Assembly: GCA_039105265.1 (NCBI GenBank)
Contig: JAPFFF010000001.1
Location: 930,001 to 994,000 of the forward strand
Origin: Tritrichomonas musculus
Lineage: Eukaryota; Parabasalia; Tritrichomonadida; Tritrichomonadidae
Direction of reading: 5' to 3'
Length of the DNA stretch: 64,000 nt
Part shown: piece after piece, positions 39,999 to 50,670 of the stretch
Position numbering within the stretch: position 1 is the stretch's first letter
Layout: each line of letters begins with the position of its first letter
Translations under genes and position numbers: made by a program
Notes under the pieces: model-generated
What the model was told of the DNA's origin: nothing
The model's database searches: none
The model's input: the letters and a program-made list of their open reading frames with translations, nothing else

Positions 39999-40598
39999 AT
40001 GTCAAGGGTTAAGTTCAATACCATTGATGAAGTCTATGCTAAGTACCCCACCAAGTCCCTACCTAAGTTCAAACGCATAGCCAATCGATATGGGTTCACT
40101 GATGATGAAGCTAAACACTATCTCAACACAATGGTTGTACATGATCAACACAAGCCCAAACCTAAGTTCATGCATATATATTCGAAGCTACTACATGCAT
40201 TTCAAATGGACACGTTCATTGATCATAAAGCAGCAGGTCAACCTAACTACTTAATACTTATCAACATCAACACACGTAAAGCATATGCTTATATGATACA
40301 CGGCAAGGGTGCTAATGAAATACATAGAGCACTTAATGAGTTCATCAAAGTTGAACCTCAATGCAAAGCCATTATGTCAGATGAAGATGCTGCTTATTTA
40401 TCAAACACTGTGCTTGACTTCATGCAACAACATAACATCATATACACAACCACAACCGATAACGATCATAACAAGCTTGGTATTATCAACCGCTTCATGA
40501 GAACGATACGTGATATGCGATTCAATCAACCAAAGCTAAACCAGTGTTTTACAGTATTACAAGTTACAATTGTAGTGATTTTTTTCATGAAAATATAA
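39999..40598 (+). pseudogene. Integrase, first part (fossil element part)
   Basis: Closely related to the N-terminal and catalytic region of 10668-11810: FQMDTFIDHKA, LILININTRKAYAY, SDEDAAYLS and KLGIINRFMRTIRD are all present. The gene is interrupted by the MITE at 40542-41556. An Inr-like TCAAATG overlaps the start. Confidence 0.75.
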
Positions 40599-41556
40599 CC
40601 ACATTTCTTTGAATTTTTCATCAAATGCATTGTTAATTGTATGAATTGAATCTCATAGATTTATATATTATTAGCATAATAATGTTGATTTTTTCCTTCA
40701 GTTCCATTTTTATCATAACCAAAATAAATTTTAAAAAAAATCAATAAATCAAATGAGAAAAAACTGAAAAAAGTTGTTATAAAAACCCTATATTTTAACT
40801 ATATATTAAATATTAATTTATAAATATGATTGAAATTGATATCTAGATTTTTTTTTTTATTTAATATTTAATCATTTTTTTGGAAAATTTTAATAATTGT
40901 AATTTTATCTTAAAATATCTAAATATATTAAAGTATTATCTTAATAAAAGTTGATTTTAATAAGAATTCTTTTTAATTTATGATATTTGATATCCAAAAT
41001 ATAAAAAATATCCAAATATTGTGCATTACATTGAATCATGTTTAATATTTCAATCTTAATATCATAGTTATATTTATATATTTTATTATTTCAGTAAAAT
41101 AAAATATATAATTTAAATTTTTGATTCATTTGGTCGAAAATAATTATAATATGTCTTCTAAATTAATAATTAGGCATGATTAAATGAAATAACAATGATC
41201 AGGAATAAAAAATTTCAAGACAATATGCATCCAAATTACTACAAGTTTTTTCTCAATTACTACAATTATACTCTCAATTATTACATTTTTCTTCTCAATT
41301 TACTACAATTTTTCTCTCAATTTACTACAATTTTCAATGTTACAATTGTAGTCAATTGAGAGATAAATTGTAGTAAATTGAGAAGAAAATTGTAACATTC
41401 AAAAAGTCAAAAAACGTTATTAAAATAGTTAACTAAAACTTTATTAACCACATTTTTTTCTTCTTTTTTTCTTCTTATTTAATTAAAATTTTTGAAAAGT
41501 TTTTGCAAAGTTTTGCAAACTTTTACAATTGTAAATTGTAATAAATGCAAACACTG
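40542..41556. mobile_element. hAT-type MITE inside the element 2 integrase, 8-bp TSD
   Basis: A 1,015-bp insertion with inverted ends starting CAGTGTTT and extending imperfectly for about 35 bp. It is flanked by the same 8-mer AGCTAAAC (40534-40541, 41557-41564). An 8-bp duplication and CAGTG ends fit the hAT superfamily. The interior has no ORF but carries a large palindromic array of TCAATTTACTACAATTTT-type words (41235-41395), typical of hAT subterminal repeats. Confidence 0.8.
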
Positions 41557-41594
41557 AGCTAAACGTACTACAGATAGTTGACTCATACAATGAC

Positions 41595-42119
41595 ATGCCA
41601 CACGGTTCACTTCATAACAAGTCACCCAATGATATCACTCAAGATGACGAGTTAACATACATACATGAGATGGAACATCAAGTTAATCCATATGATTTCA
41701 AACCAGGTGACAGAGTTAGGATAGTGTTTGATGTAAATCCATTCGTTAAACATCGTTCGAACCTATCTAAAGTTGCATACATAGTTGATTCTAATGATGG
41801 TAACCAATTCTTGATACGATCTACAGATGGATCTGTCAATACAATGCCAGGTTACAAACTCGTTAAAGCAGCTAACAACATTCCATTAGCAACCACACTT
41901 GATGATGGCAAACGTGGTATGGTTAAATCAATCACATCATATAACAAATCAAAAGACACATACCATATCATATATGATCTAGGCAATGGTTCAACAATGA
42001 AAGACACTATCCCATCTAAGAACATGCGTGAAGGTCACCCAACTAAGCTCTCAACAATGGAACGACAGTACTGGCTTAAACGAAAGACCATACCAGATCA
42101 CATTAAGAAGTTCATCTAA
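41595..42119 (+). pseudogene. Integrase, second part (fossil element part)
   Basis: It matches the C-terminal half of the element 1 integrase: NPYDFK-x-G-x-x-VRIV, a GYKLVKA segment, a DDGKRG turn, and the final SKNMREGHPTKLSTMERQYW. It lies on the far side of the MITE. Confidence 0.75.
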
Positions 42120-42125
42120 TATCAA

Positions 42126-42989
42126 ATGAGTCAACATAAAAACGTTATGAATGAAGTTAAACATCTTATTCAAGAGTCATTACATAAAAACCAGCGTGAT
42201 ATTGAGATGGCACTGATTAAACCACTAAGTGAAGAGTATCCATTCTCATCAAATGGTATCTACTTTTTAATTGGTAAGATGGGCGCTGGTAAATCATTCT
42301 GGATATGGTCACACATCATGATAACAGAACGGCTATTTACTAAGCCATACTATAGTAAGATCATATTCTGTTCAACGTCAGGTAAACTTGATAAGACAGC
42401 TGAAGTACTATCCAAAAATGTTAAGACACCCATTCAATACATTAAAGAAGAACAACTATTGCCATATCTCAGGCGTCATCTCAAACGTAAGCTTAAGTAC
42501 TATGCTATGGTTAAACATGTGTTATCAACAATGGTTGAGACTAATGAAGAGATGGCAAGAATCATTAACAAGCATTCATTGTTTGAGATTGAAGATAGGA
42601 TTACATACATAGCAAATAAGCTAGTTAAATATCAAACAGCTTCATACCCATACAACACATTGCTCGTACTAGATGATGCAGCTGGATCACCACTACTTAA
42701 GAATGGCAACAGTGAACTATGTCGTTTACTCACTAAAACACGTCACTACAATTTAACCTGTATCATAGCAGTGCAAACACTTCGATTCGTTCATCTCAAC
42801 GTTAAATGTTTAGCTACTGACATCATATGCTATAGTTGCTTCAGTAAAGAGGATTTCACATCAATGCTACAACAAACACCTAACAATCTTGACATTAAAT
42901 CAACCACAGCTGAATACCTCAATCATAAAGGCCAACATGATAAATTCATAATCAATATAACAGCCAATCAATCACACTTTGAAGTTTAA
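42126..42989 (+). CDS. FtsK/HerA-type genome-packaging ATPase (fossil element part)
   Basis: A 287-residue P-loop ATPase with Walker A FLIGKMGAGKS near 47-57 and Walker B LLVLDDAAG near 179-187. It aligns along its whole length with 11825-12682, with conserved blocks YPFSSNGIYFLIG, HIMITERLF, NTLLVLDD and TKTRHYNLTC. It starts 7 bp after the integrase part. Confidence 0.85.
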   Translation: MSQHKNVMNEVKHLIQESLHKNQRDIEMALIKPLSEEYPFSSNGIYFLIGKMGAGKSFWIWSHIMITERLFTKPYYSKIIFCSTSGKLDKTAEVLSKNVKTPIQYIKEEQLLPYLRRHLKRKLKYYAMVKHVLSTMVETNEEMARIINKHSLFEIEDRITYIANKLVKYQTASYPYNTLLVLDDAAGSPLLKNGNSELCRLLTKTRHYNLTCIIAVQTLRFVHLNVKCLATDIICYSCFSKEDFTSMLQQTPNNLDIKSTTAEYLNHKGQHDKFIINITANQSHFEV

Positions 42990-43001
42990 TGAATTACAAA
43001 C

Positions 43002-43439
43002 ATGGGATTCAAAAGTTTCATTACCAGTGGATGGAACAGGTTAAAAAGTGATATTCATCAAGGATTGATTGGTGCAAAGAATGCTGCTCACCACATATGG
43101 AGTGCTACTAAGAAAGGATTGATTGGTGCAAAGAACTTCGCAGTTAACCATCCTAAAGCTGTAGGTATGGCATTACATGCATTGACACCATTCGCATCAG
43201 CATTCAACCCAGCATTAGGTGCGTTAACAGCAACAGGTGCAAACATATTCAACAACATGCCAAAAGGAAATGTCACAAACAAGCTTGAGAAAATCAGTGA
43301 GCAATTTGCAAGAGGTGCATTAAAACCTAATGTAACAACCCTCACTACAGGTGGTTCATCATCAGCACAAGCTGCAGTTGATTCACGACGAGCTACATCA
43401 CATAAACCATATAAGTGGGTGCCGTTTAGAGGTATTTAA
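43002..43439 (+). CDS. Small Gly/Ala-rich amphipathic protein (fossil element part)
   Basis: A 145-residue protein, counterpart of 12702-13031. It has an internal duplication (KGLIGAKN repeated near 22 and 38), a hydrophobic Ala-rich middle (70-95) and the shared PKGNV motif. Composition suggests a membrane-active or internal capsid protein; this is inference. Confidence 0.45.
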   Translation: MGFKSFITSGWNRLKSDIHQGLIGAKNAAHHIWSATKKGLIGAKNFAVNHPKAVGMALHALTPFASAFNPALGALTATGANIFNNMPKGNVTNKLEKISEQFARGALKPNVTTLTTGGSSSAQAAVDSRRATSHKPYKWVPFRGI

Positions 43440-43449
43440 CGATGTACAA

Positions 43450-43665
43450 ATGAGTTTCAACAAACGAACTAACGCTTATCAATCAAGTGAATCAGTTATC
43501 ATATCTGGTCCTGGTACTATGTACAATGAAGTAACTAGACCAAAAACAAATGTCAAACAATATAACGCTAACACTAACACACATGATGTAACTGTACCAT
43601 ATATAAAGTCAAGTAATAGTCGCAAAACAAAGTCAAGTAATAAACGTAAATCATCACGTAAGTAA
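43450..43665 (+). CDS. Small basic ORF of element 2, unknown
   Basis: About 70 residues ending in a Lys/Ser/Arg-rich tail (SNSRKTKSSNKRKSSRK), lying between the Gly/Ala-rich protein and the next gene. A basic tail would fit DNA condensation, but there is no family evidence. The same position in element 1 (13021-13100) is shorter and Ser/Asn-rich. Confidence 0.35.
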   Translation: MSFNKRTNAYQSSESVIISGPGTMYNEVTRPKTNVKQYNANTNTHDVTVPYIKSSNSRKTKSSNKRKSSRK

Positions 43666-43701
43666 ACAATATTGACTTTTTATTTTTGTGTATTTCAAAT
43701 G

Positions 43702-44334
43702 TCCAAATATGTTACTGGCATGAAGCGTAATCAGATCATTCAACGTTGGTTGCAAGGTATTGATGATGAACAGTATGAAGTGTTCCCTACTAAAAAAGAG
43801 GGTAAGTATATTGTTAAGCTAAGAACACAACCACTTATTCATAGAGATAAATCAGCAGACAACTTAAATGAAATGGTTGAATCAACTAATGATACTACTG
43901 CAACAAGTGATAGCACCAATGATGAACCATCATCACAACATGAGGAATTACAACCCACACCAAAGCGTCAAACCAACAGAGTTAGTCAACGTATAACACA
44001 ACGAACAATGTCAACACCAACACAACAAGTTGCATCACATGATTCAACCATTAACTTAGAGATACTTGAACAGCTACGTTCATTAGGTGAAGAGCTACGT
44101 AATGATAGAGTCAAGCGTGAACAAAAACAATACATTAAACATGTTGTTAATAAAGAACTATCTAAGCCACGCATAAGAAGTAAGTATGTGCCTGATCTAA
44201 TACCAACAGAAGAGCCAACACAACAACCTAATGAATCAACACCACCAATTGAACCACCATCAAGTGAGCCCATTTGTGAACCACCAACTATCATTGAACA
44301 ACAACCAACATTCAGATCACGAATCAGACGTTGA
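43702..44334 (+). CDS. Conserved Polinton-family protein, proline/threonine-rich tail (fossil element part)
   Basis: The counterpart of 13131-13622. The N-terminal module (MSKYVTGMKRNQIIQRWLQG, then EVFPTKKEGKYIVK) is conserved. A central STINLEILEQL-type helix is also shared with element 1 (TINLEILNQL). The rest is Thr/Pro/Gln-rich. I take the ATG at 43699-43702 preceded by TTTCAA as the likely start. Function unknown. Confidence 0.5.
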   Translation, partial: SKYVTGMKRNQIIQRWLQGIDDEQYEVFPTKKEGKYIVKLRTQPLIHRDKSADNLNEMVESTNDTTATSDSTNDEPSSQHEELQPTPKRQTNRVSQRITQRTMSTPTQQVASHDSTINLEILEQLRSLGEELRNDRVKREQKQYIKHVVNKELSKPRIRSKYVPDLIPTEEPTQQPNESTPPIEPPSSEPICEPPTIIEQQPTFRSRIRR

Positions 44335-44361
44335 TAAAATACATATTTTTAATTCACGCAA

Positions 44362-44937
44362 ATGACGTTTAACAACGAGGTTTTACACAAGACAAGCGCT
44401 GAAGTTAACACACAGATAGCAAGCTATTTTGATGTAGTTGATAATGCAATTGCAATGTCAGACCCTAATAAGAAGTATTTCATTGATGCACAAGCTTCAT
44501 ACAGTCCATCTGCACCAATCCATGCAGGGTCATTCACCACATTCATCATCAGTCCAACATGTGATAACACTGCAGACATATATAATGGGTTTATCAAAGC
44601 AAATTTAAGGATCTTTCCTGAGCTTGATCAAGCAATTGAAGATTTAAATGGTGTTGGTTCACCTGATCATAAGCATAGGTTTGATGCATTATGGGTTGGA
44701 TTCAAAGATTCAATGGATGCTGTTGAAAAGTATGAGATACTTGCTAATGGCATATCAATTTACACTCAAAACTTTGCTCCAGAAGAATCATTCATCACTG
44801 CATGTGGTGCAAACGAATCAACAAAGCGTGCAGATGTTTATTCTAAGGTTCGTCACTCAGATATATTCAAGCGTAAGTTTGATTTATCACGTTGTAAATT
44901 GATATGTCTAAAATCCGAAAGATCTTTATCGATATAG
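44362..44937 (+). CDS. Major-capsid-like protein (fossil element part)
   Basis: A 191-residue reading that aligns with 13640-14122: KTSAEV-x2-QIASYFDVVD, YSPSAPI, NTADIYNGFI and an ALWVGFKD-S-x-DAVEKYE block. The element's recognisable sequence ends soon after, and no right terminal repeat follows. The capsid assignment is by pattern and position only. Confidence 0.5.
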   Translation: MTFNNEVLHKTSAEVNTQIASYFDVVDNAIAMSDPNKKYFIDAQASYSPSAPIHAGSFTTFIISPTCDNTADIYNGFIKANLRIFPELDQAIEDLNGVGSPDHKHRFDALWVGFKDSMDAVEKYEILANGISIYTQNFAPEESFITACGANESTKRADVYSKVRHSDIFKRKFDLSRCKLICLKSERSLSI

Positions 44938-47218
44938 TTCATACTGATTATGAAGAGATTAAAAATGAAGATAAGTTTATTATGAGATAAATGAAGAATT
45001 AAAAAAAACCTTTTATTATTTCATTTATTTATTAAATTAACTAATATTTCAGAATTAAGATACTTTTATTTTTTAATTTGATTTATTTTTATTATCTGTT
45101 TGATAAATATTTTTTTGGATATTTTGATTCTTATATTCCAATTTTTTTCAATATTATGAATTTGTAAACTTCACAAATATAATAAATATAAATATCTTGG
45201 AAATTTCTAATTAAAATACTAAAATATATTTTTTAATATTTATTATTATTATATATAAAAATAACTAATTGAGGAAAATATAAATCATCATACAAATGGG
45301 AGTGGAGTTACCTTTGTCTAACTTTACTAAAGTCGAATTCAAAAAGCTTGGGACAACTTCTCAATTAAATTCTGATAAAAGTGAAAAACACAATCTTCTT
45401 TTCAATTAACTTTTTTTTCTTTATTTATTGAGTTATATTCACTAAAATTCCAATCAATAATGAAAAAATGTTTCCAATACGAGCCAAAACATATATTACT
45501 GAACTTTCAATTTACAGCACAATACTTAAAAATCGATGATCATCAACTATTATGTAAATTCATGATCAAAAAATAGTATTTGAGCAAGTGTTTACAAAAG
45601 AAATTCTATTTTAATGTCATTGCAGGCTTTACAATGCGTTTTCTAGTGAATTTGTGCAAATATCTTTGATAATTTTCACCAAAGATTAGGTAAATCGTAT
45701 TTTTTTGAGGATTTTTTCCTTACAAAATATGGATTAATGATAGATACAACATTAACCATATGCAAAAATATATGTTTTTATATAAAAATGATACTTTTTT
45801 CTTTGTTTTTTTATTATTTTCCCCTTTTTCCCCTTTAGCAATTCAATTTTTTTCAATATATCTCACAAAAAAAATCATTCATGATGGGAAAAAATTGAAT
45901 ACTTTTCAGTATATATTTAAAAAGTTTGTTTCCAGCTTTTTGAATTCGACTTTATTATTTTTTTAATTATTTATTAATATTTTTTTATTTTATATCAAAT
46001 TATTTCGATTATTAACAGGATGAAAAAATTAAATTATTGTTTTTGAATAAGATAAACATTTTTGAAAAATGTACTAAAAAAAACAATATTTTTCTTTCAA
46101 TAATTTGAGAAAGAGAAAATATTCTTAAAATTTGTGATGCCTATTAATATCAAAATAATAAATATAAAACAACATATCAGCTTATAAAACTAATAAAAAT
46201 ATATATAAAATACTTATAATATATAATTAACAAATAAAATTAGTATTGTAAAGAGATATTGCAATTTTTTTTTGCTATAATAAGAATTAAGAAGAAGAAA
46301 TTATTCTCAATTATTTGAATACGCTTCACAAAAGTTACAAATCCTTAATACATTTACTTTTACTTTATTAACTGACTATTAGAATTACAATTTATCTAAT
46401 AACTCCATAAATCAATTGGCCATACTGAAAATTTGAATAGAAATCAAAATTTTGATTTTTACGAATTATTTGAAAAAGTTCTTGTTTATAAACAAAATTA
46501 TATCATATATATCTTAATAAAATGAATTTAAATCATCATATATTTTGATTTTAAATAAATAATTTTTATGTAATAACTATTTTTCTCATAATTGTCTACT
46601 TTACTAAATTAAATAGTTCAATGAAATTTTTTTTTGAATATTATGTTTTCTCGAAATGCCAGAATAAATATTATATCGAATAGTTAATGATTAGAACAGA
46701 GTATATTTCATCCTCTTTTTGTATCAAATCATGTTATACAATTCAATATTTTGAATGAATCTTTCAATTAAAAAATATTTTGTGAAGGCGTATTGATTGA
46801 AAAATTTTCTTAAAAAATTGACTACCTTGTAATAAAAATAGATATGAGACTTAAATCAACAAAAGAAAAAACACCATTCATAAACTTCTCAATATATATA
46901 TTACCATCATATAATACAGAAATAATTGAAAATTCTATCTAACGCTTAATTAAGTTGAATTTTCAATAATTATTCCGTAATAATTTGAATTAAATCTAAA
47001 AATTTTGATATAAATAATATTTTTTAATTATATTATTAATAATATATTAGATTCAAATTAATAAACTATATTAATTTGTAATATTTTGTGTTATATTATA
47101 TTATATAATAAAATAATTTTTTAAAGTTTATTTTAAAAAGATAATTCCAATTGATTTTAAAATACTTATCTTCTTATTTGAATATAAACGATAGTTTGAA
47201 TCAAAATATAATTTAAAC
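44938..47218. other. Long AT-rich intergenic region
   Basis: About 2.3 kb without a credible gene. It contains a pair of 21-bp inverted repeats at 45328-45954. Elsewhere only AT-rich sequence is seen, including TATA-rich stretches near 46990-47110. I see no tRNA or other RNA gene. Confidence 0.5.
45328..45954. repeat. 627-bp unit with exact 21-bp inverted ends, possible MITE
   Basis: TAAAGTCGAATTCAAAAAGC at 45328 recurs inverted at 45934-45954. No convincing target duplication beyond TA/TTA. The interior is AT-rich; the small ORF at 45760-45966 is probably not a gene. Confidence 0.4.
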
Positions 47219-48694
47219 ATGTCTGCACACGCTTCTTACATTTTCACTGCTTATTCGCATATACGTTCTCTTCCTCTTGAAAAACTTCTTTTGATTGGCA
47301 ACTCATCACAAGAAGGGATTCCAATTCCGTCATTTGATGAAGACCTATTGATAAATATATGTGAAGAAGCTAAAGATATTTTTGAAAAGGAAGATAATAT
47401 TATATATATTGAAGGTGATGTAGTTGTCGTTGGTGATATTCATGGAAGTTTTCATGATTTATTACGAATTTTAAAATATGTTGATGGCACCGAGTCTAAG
47501 GTCATTTTTTTAGGTGATTATGTTGACAGAGGAAGCTTTTCATTAGAATGCATTACTTTATTATTTACATTAAAGCTATTACGACCTGAAAAGTATTTTC
47601 TTCTTCGAGGAAATCATGAATTTGAAGATATGTGCTCATGCTATGGCTTCAAAAAAGAAATTCTTAATTACCACAATCCATATATAATAGAACAAAACAA
47701 CCATACAACAACAACAGACAAATACGAGTCTCCTAACAAACTAAGGAAGTTTCAAGAAGAAAAACAAACAAAAAAATCACATTTACAAAAAGAAGAACTA
47801 TGTATTAACTATTACAAAGATCATGTCAATATCAATTGTTACAAATATACCGAGAAACTTTTTCAAACAATAATGGAAACCTTTTCATATTTACCCTTTT
47901 GTTCAATAGTCAACAAGACCTCGTTATGTTTTCACGGTGGTCTCACTCCATTATTAGAAAAAGTAGAAAACATCAATAGGTCAATTCAAAGGCCAATTAC
48001 AGACTTTGATCAAAGTCCACTTTTAACGGACATACTGTGGGGTGACCCATCCCCCGACTTAGAGCAGTCATACACAGACAACCACCGCGGAAGAGGCAAA
48101 TTATTTAACGGTCCCGTTCTTGTCAACTTTTTGAAGAACAATAATCTTAAACGTCTTATTCGTGGCCACGAATGCGTCAACGGAGTCAAGAAGTTGTTCA
48201 ATGAGAAGTGCATCACTGTCTTCTCTGCTTCCTCCTACAGCTGCGACATGGGAAACTCGAGCGGAATTCTGAAAATTTTCAAAAATGACGATAGAATTAA
48301 ATCCGTTATTTTTCAGCCTCTTTCTCGTCTCAAAAAGTTCGACTCAAACTATTATAAAGTTCAGTCGTTCTGTCAAACACAGTCCTCACATTCTATAAAA
48401 GAATATAAAAGCGGTTTTTTACAACTCGGAAATTTCAGTCCAGATCCAAATCATCACCTTTCAATTCACTTTTTGAATGATGATGAAAATGATAGAAAAT
48501 TGGAACATAAACATAGATACTACCCTCATAAAGTGCACTCGTTGAGATCTGGACATAGAAAAAACGTCTCCAGCAGCAATTTCTGCCTTATTTCTAAACC
48601 TCAAATTTTGGCGCCAAAAATTTCACAGAATAGAAGCCAGATTTTGTTTAGTACTGCAACGGAAAGCTTATTCGACGAAAATATAAATGAATGA
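47219..48694 (+). CDS. PPP-family Ser/Thr protein phosphatase with insertion and C-terminal tail
   Basis: 491 residues. All metal-binding motifs of PP1/PP2A-type enzymes are present: GDIHG 72-76, GDYVDRG 99-105, GNHE 131-134, HGG 239-241, RGHE 315-318 and a C-terminal SYSC in place of the usual NYC-type segment. An approximately 55-residue insertion rich in Asn, Thr and Lys (about 152-205) sits after GNHE, where ordinary PP1 has a short loop. A tail of about 125 residues (from 365) is basic and Ser-rich and may carry docking or regulatory sites. The enzyme should be active as a Mn/Fe-type phosphatase. The ATG is the first in frame. PP1-like subgroup likely, exact type unsure. Confidence 0.9.
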   Translation: MSAHASYIFTAYSHIRSLPLEKLLLIGNSSQEGIPIPSFDEDLLINICEEAKDIFEKEDNIIYIEGDVVVVGDIHGSFHDLLRILKYVDGTESKVIFLGDYVDRGSFSLECITLLFTLKLLRPEKYFLLRGNHEFEDMCSCYGFKKEILNYHNPYIIEQNNHTTTTDKYESPNKLRKFQEEKQTKKSHLQKEELCINYYKDHVNINCYKYTEKLFQTIMETFSYLPFCSIVNKTSLCFHGGLTPLLEKVENINRSIQRPITDFDQSPLLTDILWGDPSPDLEQSYTDNHRGRGKLFNGPVLVNFLKNNNLKRLIRGHECVNGVKKLFNEKCITVFSASSYSCDMGNSSGILKIFKNDDRIKSVIFQPLSRLKKFDSNYYKVQSFCQTQSSHSIKEYKSGFLQLGNFSPDPNHHLSIHFLNDDENDRKLEHKHRYYPHKVHSLRSGHRKNVSSSNFCLISKPQILAPKISQNRSQILFSTATESLFDENINE

Positions 48695-49350
48695 GAATGA
48701 AAAATGTCATTTTTTGTTCATTCATTCGTATATTTTATTTTCAATATTTAGAGTATAGAAATAAATATTTATTATTATTATTATTATTATTTGTTTTTTG
48801 CATTGTATTATATTTGGTTTTTGGGTGATTTACAAAATTGTTTTAAAACTATTAAAGCTTGTTTAGTAGGGGTACTCTGGAAATTTTAATATTTTTAAAA
48901 TTTAAACTCATTGTTTAACGAATATGTTTTGTTGGCTTGTTAATGACAATATAAAAAGATGAATATGAGCATAATGAATGAATTTCATTTTTTTAAACAA
49001 TGAAAATTGAAATTTCCCTTCCAATTTTGTTTTAAAAAAAAAATTAATTCAAATTGGTAACTTTTTGAAAGAACATTTTTCATTATAATTTCAAAAGAAA
49101 TGTAATATGCTTTTTTTAAATCATTTTATTTAAAAGAAGATATAATTAAAAATAAATGATTAATATTTGTTTTTCTAAATTATTTTATCGTCTTCCCATT
49201 CAATTTTTTTATTTTATCGTCACCTATACTGAAAAGGTTTCACTTTTTTAGGGAATCAAATTATAAATGTAACAAAATTATGATTCTCAGAAAACAAATG
49301 TGAATGGAGAAGAACAACAAACATATCATTATTATTTAATACTTAACTAA
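48695..49350. other. Intergenic, AT-rich
   Basis: It includes a short TTA trinucleotide run (48768-48790). No gene seen. Confidence 0.5.
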
Positions 49351-50502
49351 ATGATTTCAACAAAAGAAGAAACCAAAGAAGAAAAAGTCGAAGTGACTAA
49401 TGAACAGCATCAAGACTTAACTCTAACAAAAGAAAACAAAAAGCAAAATATCAAAAATGATAACAAAAGTAATCTCAAAGACGAAAAGAAAGGAAAAGCT
49501 CAACATGGAAAACTTCATTTAATGATGAATCATAAATCAAAAGAGCAACAGTCAAAGACTACAGAGCAAAAAGAAGCAAATGCCAAAAATTCAAATGAAG
49601 AAGCAAAAATTGAAGGTAAAAAAAAAGAAGAACATCATAAGTTTCATTTAATTCATAAGAACAAAACAGAAAAAGAAGGAAAAGAGAATCATACAATGAA
49701 GAACAAGGAGCAAAAAGAAGAAACAGAAAATCACAAAGAAAAAGGTGAATCAAAATTCCATTTAATCTTTACTCATAAAAGTAAAGAACAAAAAGAACAA
49801 GAAAAGAAAGAAAAAGAAGAAGCAAAGGAAGCCAAAAAAGAAGAACAACAGAACAAAGAACATTCAAAGTTACATTTGAGTTTTGCTCATAAAAGTAAAG
49901 AAGAAAAAGAGAAAGAAAAAGAAGAAAAGAAAGCAGAAAATAAGAAAGAAAAAGAACAGCATCCAAAGTTGCACTTATTCAAGATTCACAAAGACGAGAA
50001 AACACCAGAGAAACAACAAGAAAAACCAGAAGAAAATTATGAAGAAACAGAAAATAACGAAAATGTAGATAAAAAAGAAGCAACAAATGAACAAAAACAA
50101 GAAAACCAAAATGGTGAAGCAAAACAACAACAAGAAGAAAACAAAGATAAAGAAGAAGCAAATGTAAATGCTGTTGAAGAAAAGAAAGAACAACAACAAC
50201 AAGAAAACAAAGATAAAGAAGAAGTGAATGAAAATGCTGTTGAAGAAAAGAATGATCAAGAAGAGGCAAATGAAGAAGATACTGATGAAAAGAATGAACA
50301 AGAGCAAAAGGAAGATGCAGATTTAGAAGTTGCTCCTCATGCCGAAAATGAAGTACAAAATGCTGAAGTAAAAGAACAAGAAGAAAAAAATCACGAAGAT
50401 GCAGACCAATCCAAAGACACAATAGAAAATGCCGAAGGAGAAAATAAAAAAGAAGAACAAGAGCAAGAAGAATCTGCAGACGAAGAAGAGAAACCAGACT
50501 AA
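49351..50502 (+). CDS. Lys/Glu-rich protein with KLHL-HKSKE repeats
   Basis: 383 residues, about half Glu, Lys and Gln. The N-terminal 220 residues contain five imperfect repeats with a conserved core H/S-x-K-L/F-H-L-x3-HKSKE (starts near residues 51, 90, 131, 171, 205), separated by highly charged spacers. The C-terminal 160 residues are acidic (E, N, Q, D) with smaller repeats (ENKDKEEANVNAVEEK). Probably largely disordered or coiled-coil and cytoplasmic; no signal or membrane segment. The conserved His-Leu-His cores suggest a repeated binding motif. The family is not recognised. The ATG lies after an AT-rich upstream region. Confidence 0.75.
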   Translation: MISTKEETKEEKVEVTNEQHQDLTLTKENKKQNIKNDNKSNLKDEKKGKAQHGKLHLMMNHKSKEQQSKTTEQKEANAKNSNEEAKIEGKKKEEHHKFHLIHKNKTEKEGKENHTMKNKEQKEETENHKEKGESKFHLIFTHKSKEQKEQEKKEKEEAKEAKKEEQQNKEHSKLHLSFAHKSKEEKEKEKEEKKAENKKEKEQHPKLHLFKIHKDEKTPEKQQEKPEENYEETENNENVDKKEATNEQKQENQNGEAKQQQEENKDKEEANVNAVEEKKEQQQQENKDKEEVNENAVEEKNDQEEANEEDTDEKNEQEQKEDADLEVAPHAENEVQNAEVKEQEEKNHEDADQSKDTIENAEGENKKEEQEQEESADEEEKPD

Positions 50503-50670
50503 GTTAATTAGAAAATGAGTCATCATAATACAGTTATAATTTCGATTGTTTGAATCAATAAAAAAATAGATTTTTTTTAAATTTTTACTTTTATATTTAC
50601 CTTTTTTTTGAATTTATAAATCACATAAACAGGATGCTCTAACGTAAATCTCTATACAATATCATTCAAG

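Larger units (their letters stand above)
38523..44937 (+). mobile_element. Polinton-like (Maverick) virus fossil, element 2
   Basis: The left end starts AGTAGATACC with a strong hairpin at 38532-38576. Recognisable plus-strand parts, in the same order as element 1: the conserved protein, the integrase, the packaging ATPase, the Gly/Ala-rich protein, a small linker ORF, the conserved N-terminal-module protein and the capsid-like protein. No Rep-like, HNH or protease part is seen between the terminus and the first gene. The right terminus was not found. It is more broken than element 1 (at least two or three breaks plus an inserted MITE at 40542-41556), hence older. Its base composition is visibly less AT-rich than the flanks. 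Confidence 0.8.

Noticed and set aside
45760-45966. 68-codon ORF
   Set aside because: Phe/Lys/Ile low complexity and it runs into an inverted repeat end.
49559-50526. Antisense hydrophobic ORFs opposite the Lys/Glu-rich gene
   Set aside because: AAA/GAA codons read backwards give Phe and Leu runs; no independent evidence.
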